Of a stretch of DNA of 37,702 nucleotides, positions 7,138 through 16,045 are shown piece by piece. Under the pieces are notes generated by a model. That model had not been told where the DNA came from and searched no databases. It worked only from the letters and a program-made list of their open reading frames with translations. Every line of letters starts with the position of its first letter. Position 1 is the first letter of the stretch. Source of the stretch: a virus. Both the position numbers and the translations under genes were made by a program. The stretch is from IMG/VR virus record IMGVR_UViG_3300030382_002965, positions 4,226 through 41,927 of that record. The stretch is one strand, 5' to 3'.

Positions 7138-7208
7138 TGTTGATTGCCTCCAAAGATAGCAAGTAAACACAACATAACTATTAATATACTAGTAAATTTA
7201 TAATTCAT
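7134..7208 (-). CDS. 24-residue membrane micropeptide
   Basis: A short frame with a good GGAG site six bases before its ATG. The product is MNYKFTSILIVMLCLLAIFG plus four more residues, essentially one transmembrane helix. It starts 11 bases inside the end of the Cys-rich gene and ends in an ATGA overlap with the next gene, which is the same coupling seen throughout this unit. Its place between a holin-like gene and a membrane coiled-coil gene suggests a lysis accessory peptide. It is too short for a homology claim, so the evidence is the ribosome site, the overlap and the hydrophobic sequence. Confidence 0.4.
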   Translation of the reverse strand: MNYKFTSILIVMLCLLAIFGGNQQ

Positions 7209-7341
7209 TTTGAACTCCGTTTTTATCTTTTTTCTTTTCATCACATTTACACCTTTCACAAGTACAGATTCCATATTCATCTGCATGTAGTGGATCTTTA
7301 CAATGACATTTATGATGGCATTTTTTACATTTCTTATTCAT
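7198..7341 (-). CDS. Cys/His-rich mini-protein
   Basis: A 47-residue protein with eight Cys and three His. The N-terminus is CKKCHHKCHC (C5, C8, C12, C14) and the middle is CTCERCKC (C26, C28, C31, C33), linked by a DPLHADEYG spacer. The tail is lysine-rich. The two four-Cys clusters suggest metal binding of the knuckle or metallothionein kind; the family is not recognised. Its start overlaps the stop of the holin-like gene as TAATG. It resembles the Cys-rich protein at 192-335 in size and cysteine count but does not obviously align with it. Confidence 0.55.
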   Translation of the reverse strand: MNKKCKKCHHKCHCKDPLHADEYGICTCERCKCDEKKKDKNGVQNEL

Positions 7342-7733
7342 TATTTTTTGCCACCCTTAAATATTTGTGTTCCTTTAATACCATAAATAGATGCTACTAC
7401 TAATATCCATAAATTAGTAAACCAACTTGGTAGTTGTTGGAATTGTTCAAAGAATTCTTTTATCTTTGAAGCTGCACCAGGGTCGTCACTAAAAACACCA
7501 TAAGCAATTACTAATATTGGTAATGTAAGTACAATCAAAACAAATTCATCTTTCCAATCTTCATTTCTAGATTCCAATAATTTACCTTGATACGCAGTTT
7601 CTCCACGAGCCATTTTAGCTGCGGCCATGTGCTGAGCATCAGCCATAGCCATTTTTGTTTCTTGTTTCTTTTTATATATATGTGATCCTGCATTTAATGC
7701 TAATTTAAGCGCACCTAAAATTGGAAATGCCAT
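7341..7733 (-). CDS. Holin-like membrane protein
   Basis: A 130-residue protein. The N-terminal half is a helix rich in Ala, Met and Lys (KMAMADAQHMAAAKMARGE). Two hydrophobic segments follow: DEFVLIVLTLPILVIAYGVF (about 63-82) and WFTNLWILVVASIYGI (about 104-119). The charged, Lys-rich end fits a holin. The layout recalls the three-segment holins of gene transfer agents and their relatives, and similar proteins in marine phages are called holins. It would make the lesion that lets a lysis enzyme reach the cell wall, but no endolysin gene is recognisable beside it. An AAGGAGAAAAAT site precedes the start. Confidence 0.6.
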   Translation of the reverse strand: MAFPILGALKLALNAGSHIYKKKQETKMAMADAQHMAAAKMARGETAYQGKLLESRNEDWKDEFVLIVLTLPILVIAYGVFSDDPGAASKIKEFFEQFQQLPSWFTNLWILVVASIYGIKGTQIFKGGKK

Positions 7734-7746
7734 ATTTTTCTCCTTG

Positions 7747-7965
7747 TTATTTTAATTGTTTACTTTTTTCGATAGATTGAATTGTATCTTCATCACCGAA
7801 CATTTGTCTTGCTTGATTTAACCTAAATTCAAAATCATAATCTCCAGAACCTTTAGCACTAACATTACCTTGTGTGCTATTATAATTTTCCATTGTTTGA
7901 ATTTCTTCTTTAGTTAAATTAGATCTTGCATAAGTAATACCTTTATAAGTAATTGTATCCTTCAT
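7747..7965 (-). CDS. Small hypothetical protein in the tail/lysis region
   Basis: A 72-residue soluble protein with no signal or membrane segment. It opens MKDTITYKGITYARSNLTKEEI, a short beta strand pair then a helix, and ends in a charged helix (NQARQMFGDEDTIQSIEKSKQ). I do not recognise it. It starts in a TAATG overlap with the upstream structural protein, so it is probably co-translated with it, and a tail-assembly or lysis-timing role is possible but unsupported. Confidence 0.5.
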   Translation of the reverse strand: MKDTITYKGITYARSNLTKEEIQTMENYNSTQGNVSAKGSGDYDFEFRLNQARQMFGDEDTIQSIEKSKQLK

Positions 7966-8483
7966 TATGCACTAACTCCTAACACAGCTTTCGTTGTATT
8001 TTTAGTGTCTTTAAGATCTTTACCAGCGCCAGTAGTTTGTGATGCTAAATCTTTATTCCAAACAGCATCAGCAATAGCCGTGTTTGATTGACTTCCAGAT
8101 TGAACAACAGTTTGTGTTAGTGATGATGTTCTCATACCAACAATAACTTGATAACTACCAGTAGTTGGATTAAACAATCCAGCAGTATCAGGTACAGGAA
8201 ATAAGTTTCCACTAATTGATAACCTATGATCTGTTTCTTGAGGTTTTATCTTCCAACCATTTTGTAGGAAATAATAAGCACCAACAAGTGTTCCAGATCC
8301 TAAACTTTCCCCACCAATTGAATTACCAAAAGCAGGTACAAATTTACACCTTTCTACATCATCTTGTAACCAATCTTTCCATCTAGAATAAATCTCAGCC
8401 GCCGAGAACTCAAGTGTTCCTGTTGTGCATGAAATAACTTTATTCACTCCATCGAAAGTGAAGTTACCTTGTGTATTTGACAT
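7965..8483 (-). CDS. Putative tail-associated structural protein
   Basis: A 172-residue, mostly beta-strand protein. The opening (FTFDGVNKVISCTTGTLEF, then EIYSRWKDWLQDD, then NGWKIKPQETDH) matches in pattern the first 90 or so residues of the 446-residue protein at 11012-12352. The two therefore seem to share a module of a kind common in marine phage virion proteins. The C-terminus becomes Ala/Thr/Lys-rich and ends in VLGVSA. The role is probably a fibre or decoration protein of the tail. It follows the largest adhesin with a short gap and precedes the lysis region. Confidence 0.55.
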   Translation of the reverse strand: MSNTQGNFTFDGVNKVISCTTGTLEFSAAEIYSRWKDWLQDDVERCKFVPAFGNSIGGESLGSGTLVGAYYFLQNGWKIKPQETDHRLSISGNLFPVPDTAGLFNPTTGSYQVIVGMRTSSLTQTVVQSGSQSNTAIADAVWNKDLASQTTGAGKDLKDTKNTTKAVLGVSA

Positions 8484-8499
8484 AATTTAATCTTCCTTT

Positions 8500-10977
8500 C
8501 TACGGATTATCGTACTGTCTATCAAATTGTTGTGCTATTGGGAATGTCGTATCCGCAGTAGTATTAACATTTGTTAGTTTAATATTTTCATAATCTAAAT
8601 GGTGTACTACAACATCAACAGCCGAAACAGTAATAGAAAAACTAGCAGTTGTACCACTATTTTCTACACCAGCAACCTCTGTTGTTGTACCAGTTTGATA
8701 TACTCTTACTTCAGAATTAGTTCTTAAGTTTGTTAATCCTAAAGTTGAACCTGCATTAATTTGAACAGTAGCAGAACCTTTAGTAAAGTTTCCACTTCCA
8801 TTATCTGTCCAAGTTCCGTCTAGAGTTGGAGTCGCTCCACCGTTAAGAACGTTAATAGTTACAGTTCCCGTAGTGTGAGTTGCATTCAACGAAGCCGTGA
8901 AGCCTGTGAATGACAAGTCATCAAAAGAGTATGAACCAGCCGTAGCGATCTCAATCGCATGGTCAGTAGCAACATTTGCCTTGAAAGAACAACTACTCAT
9001 ATTGTGTGAAGTTGTTAATTCTAGATAACCATCTGCTCTTCCAATAGAGTCAAATGTACAGTTAGTCAAAATACAGTTATTGTGTGTAATTCCTTCACCA
9101 CCCACAAACAATAGTGAGTCGATAGTGTCCGTACTGTTGAAAGTTGCTGTACCTTGCACAAGCGTAGTACCACCAATTAGTAGAGTCGAGCTACTACTGT
9201 GAGTATTTGATATATCAAAACCAAAAGGTGCATTAGAACCTATCTGAGAGTTTCTAAATGTCATTGAATCAGTCGCAGATAGATCTATAGTTACACCAAG
9301 ATTGTTCAAGTAAGCATCAAAGTTTGTTACTCCATCAGCTAGTGGTGGGAAAGCAACAGACTTTTCAGAATCTTTAAACACCAATGGTTTATCATGATTA
9401 CCAAATTGTAAACTGTGAAGAAATAGGTACTGAAGAGCTGACGGATTAGATGAAGTGTCTGCAATTGCAATATTAAGTTCTTCAAACACTGAACCAAAAG
9501 TCACAGGAGTAGTAGAATCTCCTCCCAAAACCACAATAGGCTTAACCGTATATGGTGCTGTTATTATAGTTCTTGGTTTCTTTCCTGAAGCAGTTGGCTT
9601 AAAGAACCAACCCCAAGATGTTACTGCAGTAACGTCAAATGAGCCGAAAGTCTGGTCTGTAATAGTGTTACTAAAGTCTACAATCCTAGGCACGGGTGCT
9701 GTCATTGCAAGAAGTCCACTTCCAAGATTCCAAGATTTCCAATTATCGTTCTCATCAAAAGCAACTAGAAGTAACTTCTCGTAACCGTTGTTCACAGTTC
9801 TAAAACCTGTTCCAAACACTTCATTAGAAAAGTCTTTAGCAGTGCTTAGAGTTTGTACTGAACCTATAAAATTGTTTTCTTTATTATGGTTGCTTGATGG
9901 TCTGTCATAGTCTCCATCAGAACCAATATTCATATGTATAATTCCACTTTCAGTGAAAGTTCCCGATCCTGTAGATCCCAGAACAATAGCCGTAGGTGTA
10001 GCCCCTAAGTTAGTTGATCCTGTATCATTTCCAGCGTCAGCTATGTACATCTCACTTGAACTATTCTTCAGAAGATAGTAGTATTGACCATCTACCATAC
10101 CTGACGGCAATGAACCACCTGTGGCTTTGAACACTCTCTTGTGAGCGTGGTCTGAGATAGATATATTGATCACATCATTTATGGTATCTACATCCCCTGA
10201 CACAAAACTGTAAGTTTCTTTAGTATCACCCTCTAGAGTTATAGTTGATGTGTCGAACAATGCACGAGCACTCTGATCTATAGTATAGTCATCTGTACTC
10301 ATGACCTTTCCTGGAATAGATTCAAAATAAGTAGGTGTTCGTTCGTCTCCTCCATCTAGTAATTCTAAAACTTCAGTTTGATAACCATCACTTTGAGACA
10401 GTTTTCCATCCACCTGTCCATAGTCAGTGACGGCTTCATTTTGATATTCATAAAGAATTACAGTTCCAACTTGGTTTGCACCATTTGCAATGTCAGTCAA
10501 TCCTTGTGCTCCTGGAGTCCAAGGTCTTCTGTCTGATCCACCTATCCAGAGAATAGCCGAATGTTGAGTAGTGTTCTGAATAGTGTTCCAGAATGGAGTA
10601 ACAGATGTTCCTGCCTGAGCAGTTGCCGTATTTCCAAAAGGAGAACCCGAAGTAGGGCAACCCAAGATAGAAACGGCAGAACAAGAAAGCTCACTCGCAG
10701 TTCCACCACTATCAAAAACAAGATCTGGCATAGACTCATCGTCTGATGTGGTTCTTCTCCAGAATATGTGTTGTGAAAAAGATTTTTCAGTGTTCTGTTT
10801 TAGACTAGTCCAACCTGTAGGAACTACTAATGTTCTTCCACCATCAATAGCAATGTTTAAAACTATGATATCGTTGGTTTTGTTTTGAATACTAATCTCG
10901 TCAGAGATGGTATGAGTAGTGAGTGCAGTCGCCAAACCCTCTGTATCATAAGAGCCTGAGTCTCTTTTAAAAGCCAT
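8500..10977 (-). CDS. Large putative tail fibre/adhesin
   Basis: An 825-residue protein rich in Thr, Ser, Gly and Asn with alternating short strands, as expected for a beta-structured fibre. Repeating turns between about residues 540 and 710 (such as TFRNSQIGSNAPFGFDISNT) look like a right-handed beta-helix. It ends DRQYDNP, and the neighbouring 446-residue protein ends ERNYLNP. Base composition is unlike its neighbours: a sample line at 10081-10140 is 47% GC against 30% at 11581-11640. This suggests recent acquisition or replacement, usual for receptor-binding genes. Receptor binding is inferred from place and composition; no known domain was recognised. Confidence 0.55.
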   Translation of the reverse strand: MAFKRDSGSYDTEGLATALTTHTISDEISIQNKTNDIIVLNIAIDGGRTLVVPTGWTSLKQNTEKSFSQHIFWRRTTSDDESMPDLVFDSGGTASELSCSAVSILGCPTSGSPFGNTATAQAGTSVTPFWNTIQNTTQHSAILWIGGSDRRPWTPGAQGLTDIANGANQVGTVILYEYQNEAVTDYGQVDGKLSQSDGYQTEVLELLDGGDERTPTYFESIPGKVMSTDDYTIDQSARALFDTSTITLEGDTKETYSFVSGDVDTINDVINISISDHAHKRVFKATGGSLPSGMVDGQYYYLLKNSSSEMYIADAGNDTGSTNLGATPTAIVLGSTGSGTFTESGIIHMNIGSDGDYDRPSSNHNKENNFIGSVQTLSTAKDFSNEVFGTGFRTVNNGYEKLLLVAFDENDNWKSWNLGSGLLAMTAPVPRIVDFSNTITDQTFGSFDVTAVTSWGWFFKPTASGKKPRTIITAPYTVKPIVVLGGDSTTPVTFGSVFEELNIAIADTSSNPSALQYLFLHSLQFGNHDKPLVFKDSEKSVAFPPLADGVTNFDAYLNNLGVTIDLSATDSMTFRNSQIGSNAPFGFDISNTHSSSSTLLIGGTTLVQGTATFNSTDTIDSLLFVGGEGITHNNCILTNCTFDSIGRADGYLELTTSHNMSSCSFKANVATDHAIEIATAGSYSFDDLSFTGFTASLNATHTTGTVTINVLNGGATPTLDGTWTDNGSGNFTKGSATVQINAGSTLGLTNLRTNSEVRVYQTGTTTEVAGVENSGTTASFSITVSAVDVVVHHLDYENIKLTNVNTTADTTFPIAQQFDRQYDNP

Positions 10978-11011
10978 AATATGTTTTCCTTTTTGTAGTA
11001 GTTATTATTTA

Positions 11012-12352
11012 TTACGGATTTAAGTAGTTTCTTTCTAAAGCAGATACCAAAGATACAACATTTGAAGTTGATCTTGCAATTGTACCTGTAGCAGATACAT
11101 ACTGTCCAGTAGATAAACCAATACCAATTACAGTTATTGGAGCATCATCACCAGCAGAGGCAGCGCCCCTTTGTACGTTTGCATCATAATCATAAGTAAA
11201 TGTTAATGAACTATTACTAGACACAGATCCTGACATAGCGGCACTAGAAGCATTTTGTACAATTATTGCATTGTTAGTTCCAAAATCATCTCCGTTATTA
11301 TCACCAGCATCATCATTAGTAAAGAATACAGCATAAACTGCATCACTATCATTCTCTAAATTTGCACCAAAGTTCAAAGTTAAAGAAGCAGTAAATGGAA
11401 ATGCAATATCAAATGAAGCACCATTAGGATTGTGTAAAATATTATTAGTATCACTAGCATTAAAGTTTGTTAAATAAACTCCTTCTTCCATTTTAAGTGT
11501 ATCACCTAAAAAGAAAGCTAAACTTGAAGCCGTCTTACCATTAACAGTACCAGAACCATCATCAATATCACTATTTAATCTTAATTCATATTGTAGTCTT
11601 TCATAAATGGCAGCAATAGATTGTCCATTACCATCTACTTCAACATTAAAATTATAGCTTGTGCTACCTATCGTTCTTGCTATTGGTGAACTATGATATG
11701 TTATTGTCATAGCGTTATATGGTGTACTATTAATTGCAGTGTCACCTAAAGTAATTTTTAAATCAGCAGAAGTTGCAAGAGGGAATCTATATACTTGGAA
11801 AGTCATATCTCCAGTAACACCAATATCTGTTAGTGATGCTTGAGCAAATTTATCACCTTGTTTTCTAGCAAATAAATTTAAAGTTCCTTTATCATCAGTT
11901 CCACCATTAGTAAATATTTTAACCGCTTGGTTAACTGCTCCTGTTAATTCAAAATCAATAGCTGTTCCAGCAGTTTGAGAGTAATATGGTTGTGTTCCAG
12001 ATTCTAGAGAACCTAGAGTTATAATACCAGCCCACATTTCTTGTGTTGTTCCACCTGTATCAACTACAGCCCAACCACCAGTTCTGATTAAATGTCTAGT
12101 TGAATCATTTTTAAAATTCCAACCATCTTTAATTTCAAATTGTTCATCAGTAATAGGAGTAAATGGGAAAGCATATTTAATTAAATTAGAATCAGTTTTC
12201 CATTCCTCTTTACAGAATGAGTATAAGCATTTTAAAGTTACACCATCAGTAGACAAATTACCTGCTGCTGATAGTTCAATTGTTTTATTAGCTGTATCAA
12301 AAGTAACTTCCGTGTTTTGATTCAGATTATCTGGGTCTATTATTAAAGCCAT
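11012..12352 (-). CDS. Putative tail fibre or virion surface protein
   Basis: A 446-residue beta-rich protein. The N-terminal part (VTFDTANKTIELSAAGNL, then YSFCKEEWKTD, then DGWNFKNDSTRHLIRTGGW) shares its pattern with the 172-residue protein at 7965-8483. The middle and C-terminal parts are Ser/Thr/Asn-rich strands (for example VFFTNDDAGDNNGDDFG). It ends in RNYLNP, like the end of the adhesin upstream of the lysis genes. It lies in a run of adhesin-like genes after the tail tip, so it is probably part of the distal tail. The precise role is unknown. Confidence 0.55.
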   Translation of the reverse strand: MALIIDPDNLNQNTEVTFDTANKTIELSAAGNLSTDGVTLKCLYSFCKEEWKTDSNLIKYAFPFTPITDEQFEIKDGWNFKNDSTRHLIRTGGWAVVDTGGTTQEMWAGIITLGSLESGTQPYYSQTAGTAIDFELTGAVNQAVKIFTNGGTDDKGTLNLFARKQGDKFAQASLTDIGVTGDMTFQVYRFPLATSADLKITLGDTAINSTPYNAMTITYHSSPIARTIGSTSYNFNVEVDGNGQSIAAIYERLQYELRLNSDIDDGSGTVNGKTASSLAFFLGDTLKMEEGVYLTNFNASDTNNILHNPNGASFDIAFPFTASLTLNFGANLENDSDAVYAVFFTNDDAGDNNGDDFGTNNAIIVQNASSAAMSGSVSSNSSLTFTYDYDANVQRGAASAGDDAPITVIGIGLSTGQYVSATGTIARSTSNVVSLVSALERNYLNP

Positions 12353-12370
12353 GATTATTTTCTTCCTTTA

Positions 12371-13066
12371 TTATGTTTGAACTATTTCATCTAATGTACC
12401 ATCAGAATTATAGCTAAACGTTTTTGTTGTTGTTGCAGACCCATCCGTTAATACAACCGTATTAATAGAATCATCTGAGTTATAAGTTATTGTTTTATAA
12501 GCACTGTTATTATAGTCTATCCTAGTTAAATTACCGTTAGTGTAAGTAAATTCTGGTCCAATATAATTATTAGATGAACCAGATGGTCCTTGTATACCCT
12601 GTATACCTTGGATCCCCTGAATACCTTGATCACCAGTATCTCCTTTTTCTCCTTGAGAACCAGTTGAACCAGTTGCACCCACTGAACCTTGAGGCCCTGA
12701 CGAACCAGTATTACCTTGAATTCCTTGATCTCCAGTATCACCTTTTACTCCATCAGCCCCTTGTATTCCTTGAATACCTTGAGCACCTTGAGCACCATCA
12801 TTACCAGTTAAACCTTGTATTCCTTGAATACCTTGTTCGCCTTGTGGCCCTCTTTTAGGATATAGAGATATTTCCTCTTTAGTATTTTTTATACTAACAG
12901 GATTGACACTATGATCTTTGACACTAATAGGATTAGAAGTAACATTAGTATTTAAAGTCTGTTCATTATTTTGTATTTTAACAGCATCTTTAACTTCAAT
13001 ATTAATATTCTTCTTTGTGTTATTAACGACTATCTTGTTTGTGTTATCAGTAATATTAATAGTCAT
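12371..13066 (-). CDS. Collagen-like repeat tail protein
   Basis: A 231-residue protein in three parts. Residues 1-72 are Asn/Val/Lys-rich strands. Residues 73-163 are about 30 uninterrupted Gly-X-Y triplets with many GIQ, GAQ and GDT units. The last 65 or so residues form a short beta region with two similar lines ([18 protein letters not shown] and [15 protein letters not shown]). Collagen-like stretches in phage fibres form rigid trimeric stalks that carry an adhesive head, so this is probably a stalk or connector in the fibre system. The triplet region can expand or contract by recombination between its repeated GGNATTCAA-type codons. Confidence 0.75.
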   Translation of the reverse strand: MTINITDNTNKIVVNNTKKNINIEVKDAVKIQNNEQTLNTNVTSNPISVKDHSVNPVSIKNTKEEISLYPKRGPQGEQGIQGIQGLTGNDGAQGAQGIQGIQGADGVKGDTGDQGIQGNTGSSGPQGSVGATGSTGSQGEKGDTGDQGIQGIQGIQGIQGPSGSSNNYIGPEFTYTNGNLTRIDYNNSAYKTITYNSDDSINTVVLTDGSATTTKTFSYNSDGTLDEIVQT

Positions 13067-13072
13067 AATTTG

Positions 13073-13531
13073 TTACACTTTCGGTTGATATCTTATAACA
13101 AATAAAAACCTTAGAGATTTAATATCCTCGCCACTTGTCCATTGAACCTTCATAACAACAACATAAGGCGTTGCTGAATCTGGGCTAGATGTAAAAGTAT
13201 TTCCACCATTATCAAATTTAGATAACAAGTCACTAGGCACTAATAAATCAAATGTATCTGTTGCTGCGTTTCTAATTAAATCAGTTTTACTATAACTTTG
13301 AACAGTAGCATTTGAATCTTTAGCTAAGTTATTTAAAGTTAAAGAACTTCTCTGATTTGTTGTACTTGCAGTAAATAATTCCGTGTTGATTGTAAATGTA
13401 GTATTAGCATCCGAAAAGTCTACAGACTCTGCAGTTGTAATAGTTTGTGTGAATTGATTACCTTCTAGAACCTCTTTAGCTACGACTTGATCTGCTCCGC
13501 CAAGATAATGTTGTATGTTTGATATTCTCAT
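13073..13531 (-). CDS. Hypothetical tail-region structural protein
   Basis: A 152-residue beta-rich protein with no signal or membrane segment. It starts MRISNIQHYLGGADQVVAKEV and ends LRFLFVIRYQPKV. I do not recognise a family. It lies 6 bases upstream of the collagen-like gene, so the two probably work together, for example as an anchor or cap for the stalk. Its start has an ATAGGAGAAA site and follows a 100-base gap, the largest in this part of the late unit, which is AT-rich and contains a small inverted repeat (13603-13608 with 13618-13623). Confidence 0.55.
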   Translation of the reverse strand: MRISNIQHYLGGADQVVAKEVLEGNQFTQTITTAESVDFSDANTTFTINTELFTASTTNQRSSLTLNNLAKDSNATVQSYSKTDLIRNAATDTFDLLVPSDLLSKFDNGGNTFTSSPDSATPYVVVMKVQWTSGEDIKSLRFLFVIRYQPKV

Positions 13532-13632
13532 GTTTTCTCCTATAGGTTATTTATGAGTGATATTGCTATGGCATATATCATTTTTGTTATTATTATTTTT
13601 ATAGTATTTTATTAGGTAATACTTATTTTATA

Positions 13633-14709
13633 CTATCCCGCCGTACATGGTACGTTATTTGAGCCAACTAGTGGTGCTTCTGCGAAAGCCATGTAGATAT
13701 AATTAAAATTACCATTATGTCCACTAGATGAACTTCTAAGTTTAAAACCATTACTTAAAAAATCCATAGCTTCTGTATTAGTTTGTTCTGCATCACTTAG
13801 ATTTGGAAATAGTCTATAAGCATTTGCAGTATTCATATCTGATTTTCTTTTTGAATCTCTGATTTCCCAGTTTTTTCCAGTTGTATTGGTGCATTTAGTA
13901 ATGACCATAACTGGTTTAAATCCGAGCCAGATCATAGGCCCATCGACATTTCCTGAACCCTGATACGATCCAAATTTTGAGTAGCCTTGTTTTTCTGCGA
14001 AGCAGTAGGCTATGTGTGTATCACCTGAATCATTTACATCACCACTTGTATTAACAGTAAATACAGAACTTGTCGGTGCAGTATCATTCCATCTTGTTGC
14101 AGAAGTTCCTGATGCACTAGTTGAATTTAAAAGCATATATTTAGTAGCACCTAATGATTTATGATAACAATTCCATTGTCCACCATCTCCACCATCTATT
14201 CTTTTTATTACATAAAAAGATGGAGCAACCCCTAATCCATGACCGACTGTTGCAGTTGCACCTGTACCTGTAAATTTAACTATTGAAAATCCACTTGTTG
14301 TATTAGCACTAACAGTAGAATTTATAGAACCATCTGTGTTAGCTACACCTGTGCCATTTGCTTTCCAGTTCCAAGCTACATAGGTTGCACTATTATTATT
14401 CCAATATGCGTTGTCAGAACTTCCAGCAGTTACAGTAAAACCGTCTGATGTAAAAGCAGACAAGTATCCAAAAGTTGCTGGTAATCCACTCCCCTCTACA
14501 CCTGTACCATTTGATTGTAAATTTTTATCACTTCCAGCACCTCTAACTGTATCAAATAAATTGTGTCCAGCAGCATCATCTCTCCGTTTGCTCCAGACCA
14601 GATCAGGTTGAAATTCCAAGCCACTTAAACTTCTTGGTGAACTTCCATTACCAGTCCAAAGCTTAGTATTAAAATGCTCAGAAGATTTATTAATATTTGT
14701 ATATGACAT
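13633..14709 (-). CDS. DUF7483-like tail adhesin
   Basis: A 358-residue protein. The repeated pattern LWTGNGSSPRSLSGLEFQPDLVW, then HNLFDTVRG, then FTSDGFTV, and later a second round (FKPVMVITKCTNTTGKNWEI, then LSNGFKLRS) matches the tandem units of DUF7483-type proteins. These are common in marine phage tails and likely bind cell surface glycans. The final block YIYMAFAEAPLVGSNNVP is typical of the family. It overlaps the SPRY-like gene upstream by one base, and these two proteins are often encoded side by side, so they probably form one adhesion complex. The binding target is unknown. Confidence 0.7.
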   Translation of the reverse strand: MSYTNINKSSEHFNTKLWTGNGSSPRSLSGLEFQPDLVWSKRRDDAAGHNLFDTVRGAGSDKNLQSNGTGVEGSGLPATFGYLSAFTSDGFTVTAGSSDNAYWNNNSATYVAWNWKANGTGVANTDGSINSTVSANTTSGFSIVKFTGTGATATVGHGLGVAPSFYVIKRIDGGDGGQWNCYHKSLGATKYMLLNSTSASGTSATRWNDTAPTSSVFTVNTSGDVNDSGDTHIAYCFAEKQGYSKFGSYQGSGNVDGPMIWLGFKPVMVITKCTNTTGKNWEIRDSKRKSDMNTANAYRLFPNLSDAEQTNTEAMDFLSNGFKLRSSSSGHNGNFNYIYMAFAEAPLVGSNNVPCTAG

Positions 14710-16043
14710 TATAAGTTAAGTCCTTTCGTAGATAAAGCCGTGTATCCATTTGGGCAATCGAATTCAAAGATCCCGTTACCACTTGCATTAGTTCCTTCGC
14801 TAGTTATCTGAGTAGAACCGAAGTAGCCATTGCCGAAGTTAAATTGTCCTGTTTGTGAATTACCACTTGTTGATTGAAAATTAACTGATGGTGCTACAGC
14901 ATATCCTTTAGATAATAAAATACTACAATTACTAGCACCTGCAAAACTATAAGCATTAACTTCTAAAACTCCATTTTTATAAATTGAGATTGTGTTGTTA
15001 TCTCTATCAAGAGCCATTCCTAAAATATCACTAGTAGTAAAACTCAAATCTCCACCACTAATCGCAGTCATTTGAACAGCATCAGGAGAATAACCACTAT
15101 GACCATTAATACCACCTCTTAATATTCCAGTTAAACCACTATAATAGCTATCATCTCCATAATTAATATTATCAATGCTATCCCAACCAACTCTATTGTT
15201 AAAAGAAGCTATTGCTGTACATTTCCATTCATAAAACCATTTACCTTTATAAGCACCTAGTGTTCCATAAAGTCTTTGCCAATCTCCGTGATTGCCTTCA
15301 TAAGATGTATTTCCATTACTGAAATCATTAGGTTGGGCTACAAATGGTTTTTGTAAAGGATTTAATGTAGCAAAAACATTACTTGGACAATCCTCAGTCT
15401 TTGTAAGTGTACCACCACCAACTGTCCAGTTATTACCATTACCAGATTGGTCTGTACCAGAATTTCCATCTTTTAAAATAAAGAAACCATTGTTTCCATA
15501 AGTTACACTTGGAGAAGTATTTATTTTCCATTCTCCAGTTGTGCTGTCTGTTGAGCCAAATGCTGATGCGTCATAAGCTGTTCCATCTATAAAGTGAATG
15601 TGAGACATCAAGCCGTCAAAGTATTGACTAGATGCACCTGTTTGACCTATATAATTAGGATAATCATTATTAAATGAATTAGTTTCATTTTGAGAATATT
15701 CGTTTGTAGTTGAAAAAGATGTTTCTTTAACTCCATTTACATATATTTCGGTTTCTGGAGAAGCAACAGAATTATCATTTGAAACAACAATATGATACCA
15801 AGCTGATAAATCTCTAAATAATCTTGAAGTAATTTTTTGAAGTATAAAAGAATTTCTATAATCATATACTTCTAAAGCATCTCCAGAAGTAAATCTAATA
15901 ATACCATTGAAACTACCACTAAATCTAGCACCTGTTATTACTTTTTCTCCTAAACTACTTCTCTTTACCCAAAAAGAGTATGTCCATTTATATACTCCAC
16001 CATGTGGAACTGGTAAAGTTTTTGATAAATATGTACTAGCCAT
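14709..16043 (-). CDS. LamG/concanavalin-like and SPRY-like tail adhesin
   Basis: A 444-residue protein with two jelly-roll type domains. The first half carries a LamG/pentraxin-like pattern: YKWTYSFWVKRSS, then WYHIVVSNDN, then EIYVNGVKETSF and YIGQTG, ending in an FDGLMSHIHFIDGTAYD block. The second half is SPRY-like: GKWFYEWKCTAI, then DILGMALDRDNNTISIYKNGV, which is the typical SPRY core, then PSVNFQSTSG. Such folds bind carbohydrates or proteins, so it probably touches the host surface. It sits two bases downstream of the tail tip gene and overlaps the DUF7483-like gene. Confidence 0.72.
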   Translation of the reverse strand: MASTYLSKTLPVPHGGVYKWTYSFWVKRSSLGEKVITGARFSGSFNGIIRFTSGDALEVYDYRNSFILQKITSRLFRDLSAWYHIVVSNDNSVASPETEIYVNGVKETSFSTTNEYSQNETNSFNNDYPNYIGQTGASSQYFDGLMSHIHFIDGTAYDASAFGSTDSTTGEWKINTSPSVTYGNNGFFILKDGNSGTDQSGNGNNWTVGGGTLTKTEDCPSNVFATLNPLQKPFVAQPNDFSNGNTSYEGNHGDWQRLYGTLGAYKGKWFYEWKCTAIASFNNRVGWDSIDNINYGDDSYYSGLTGILRGGINGHSGYSPDAVQMTAISGGDLSFTTSDILGMALDRDNNTISIYKNGVLEVNAYSFAGASNCSILLSKGYAVAPSVNFQSTSGNSQTGQFNFGNGYFGSTQITSEGTNASGNGIFEFDCPNGYTALSTKGLNL

Positions 16044-16045
16044 GA

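Noticed and set aside
9455-9784. Plus-strand 109-codon frame inside the large adhesin gene
   Set aside because: It lacks a ribosome site, has no recognisable domain and lies wholly opposite a coherent beta-rich structural gene.
12574-12858. Long frame on the plus strand opposite the collagen-like repeats
   Set aside because: It is the complement of the Gly-X-Y repeat, which has no stop codons by its repeat nature; the product is a low-complexity Leu/Tyr/His run without a ribosome site.
12540-12860. Repeated short units that might be a CRISPR array or tandem repeat locus
   Set aside because: The repeats are 9-base codon triplets in frame that encode Gly-X-Y, with no spacers.
13553-13615. A 20-codon plus-strand frame (all hydrophobic) in the gap between two minus-strand tail genes
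   Set aside because: It has only a weak ribosome site, runs against the operon, and its Ile/Phe-rich product is what AT-rich DNA gives by chance.
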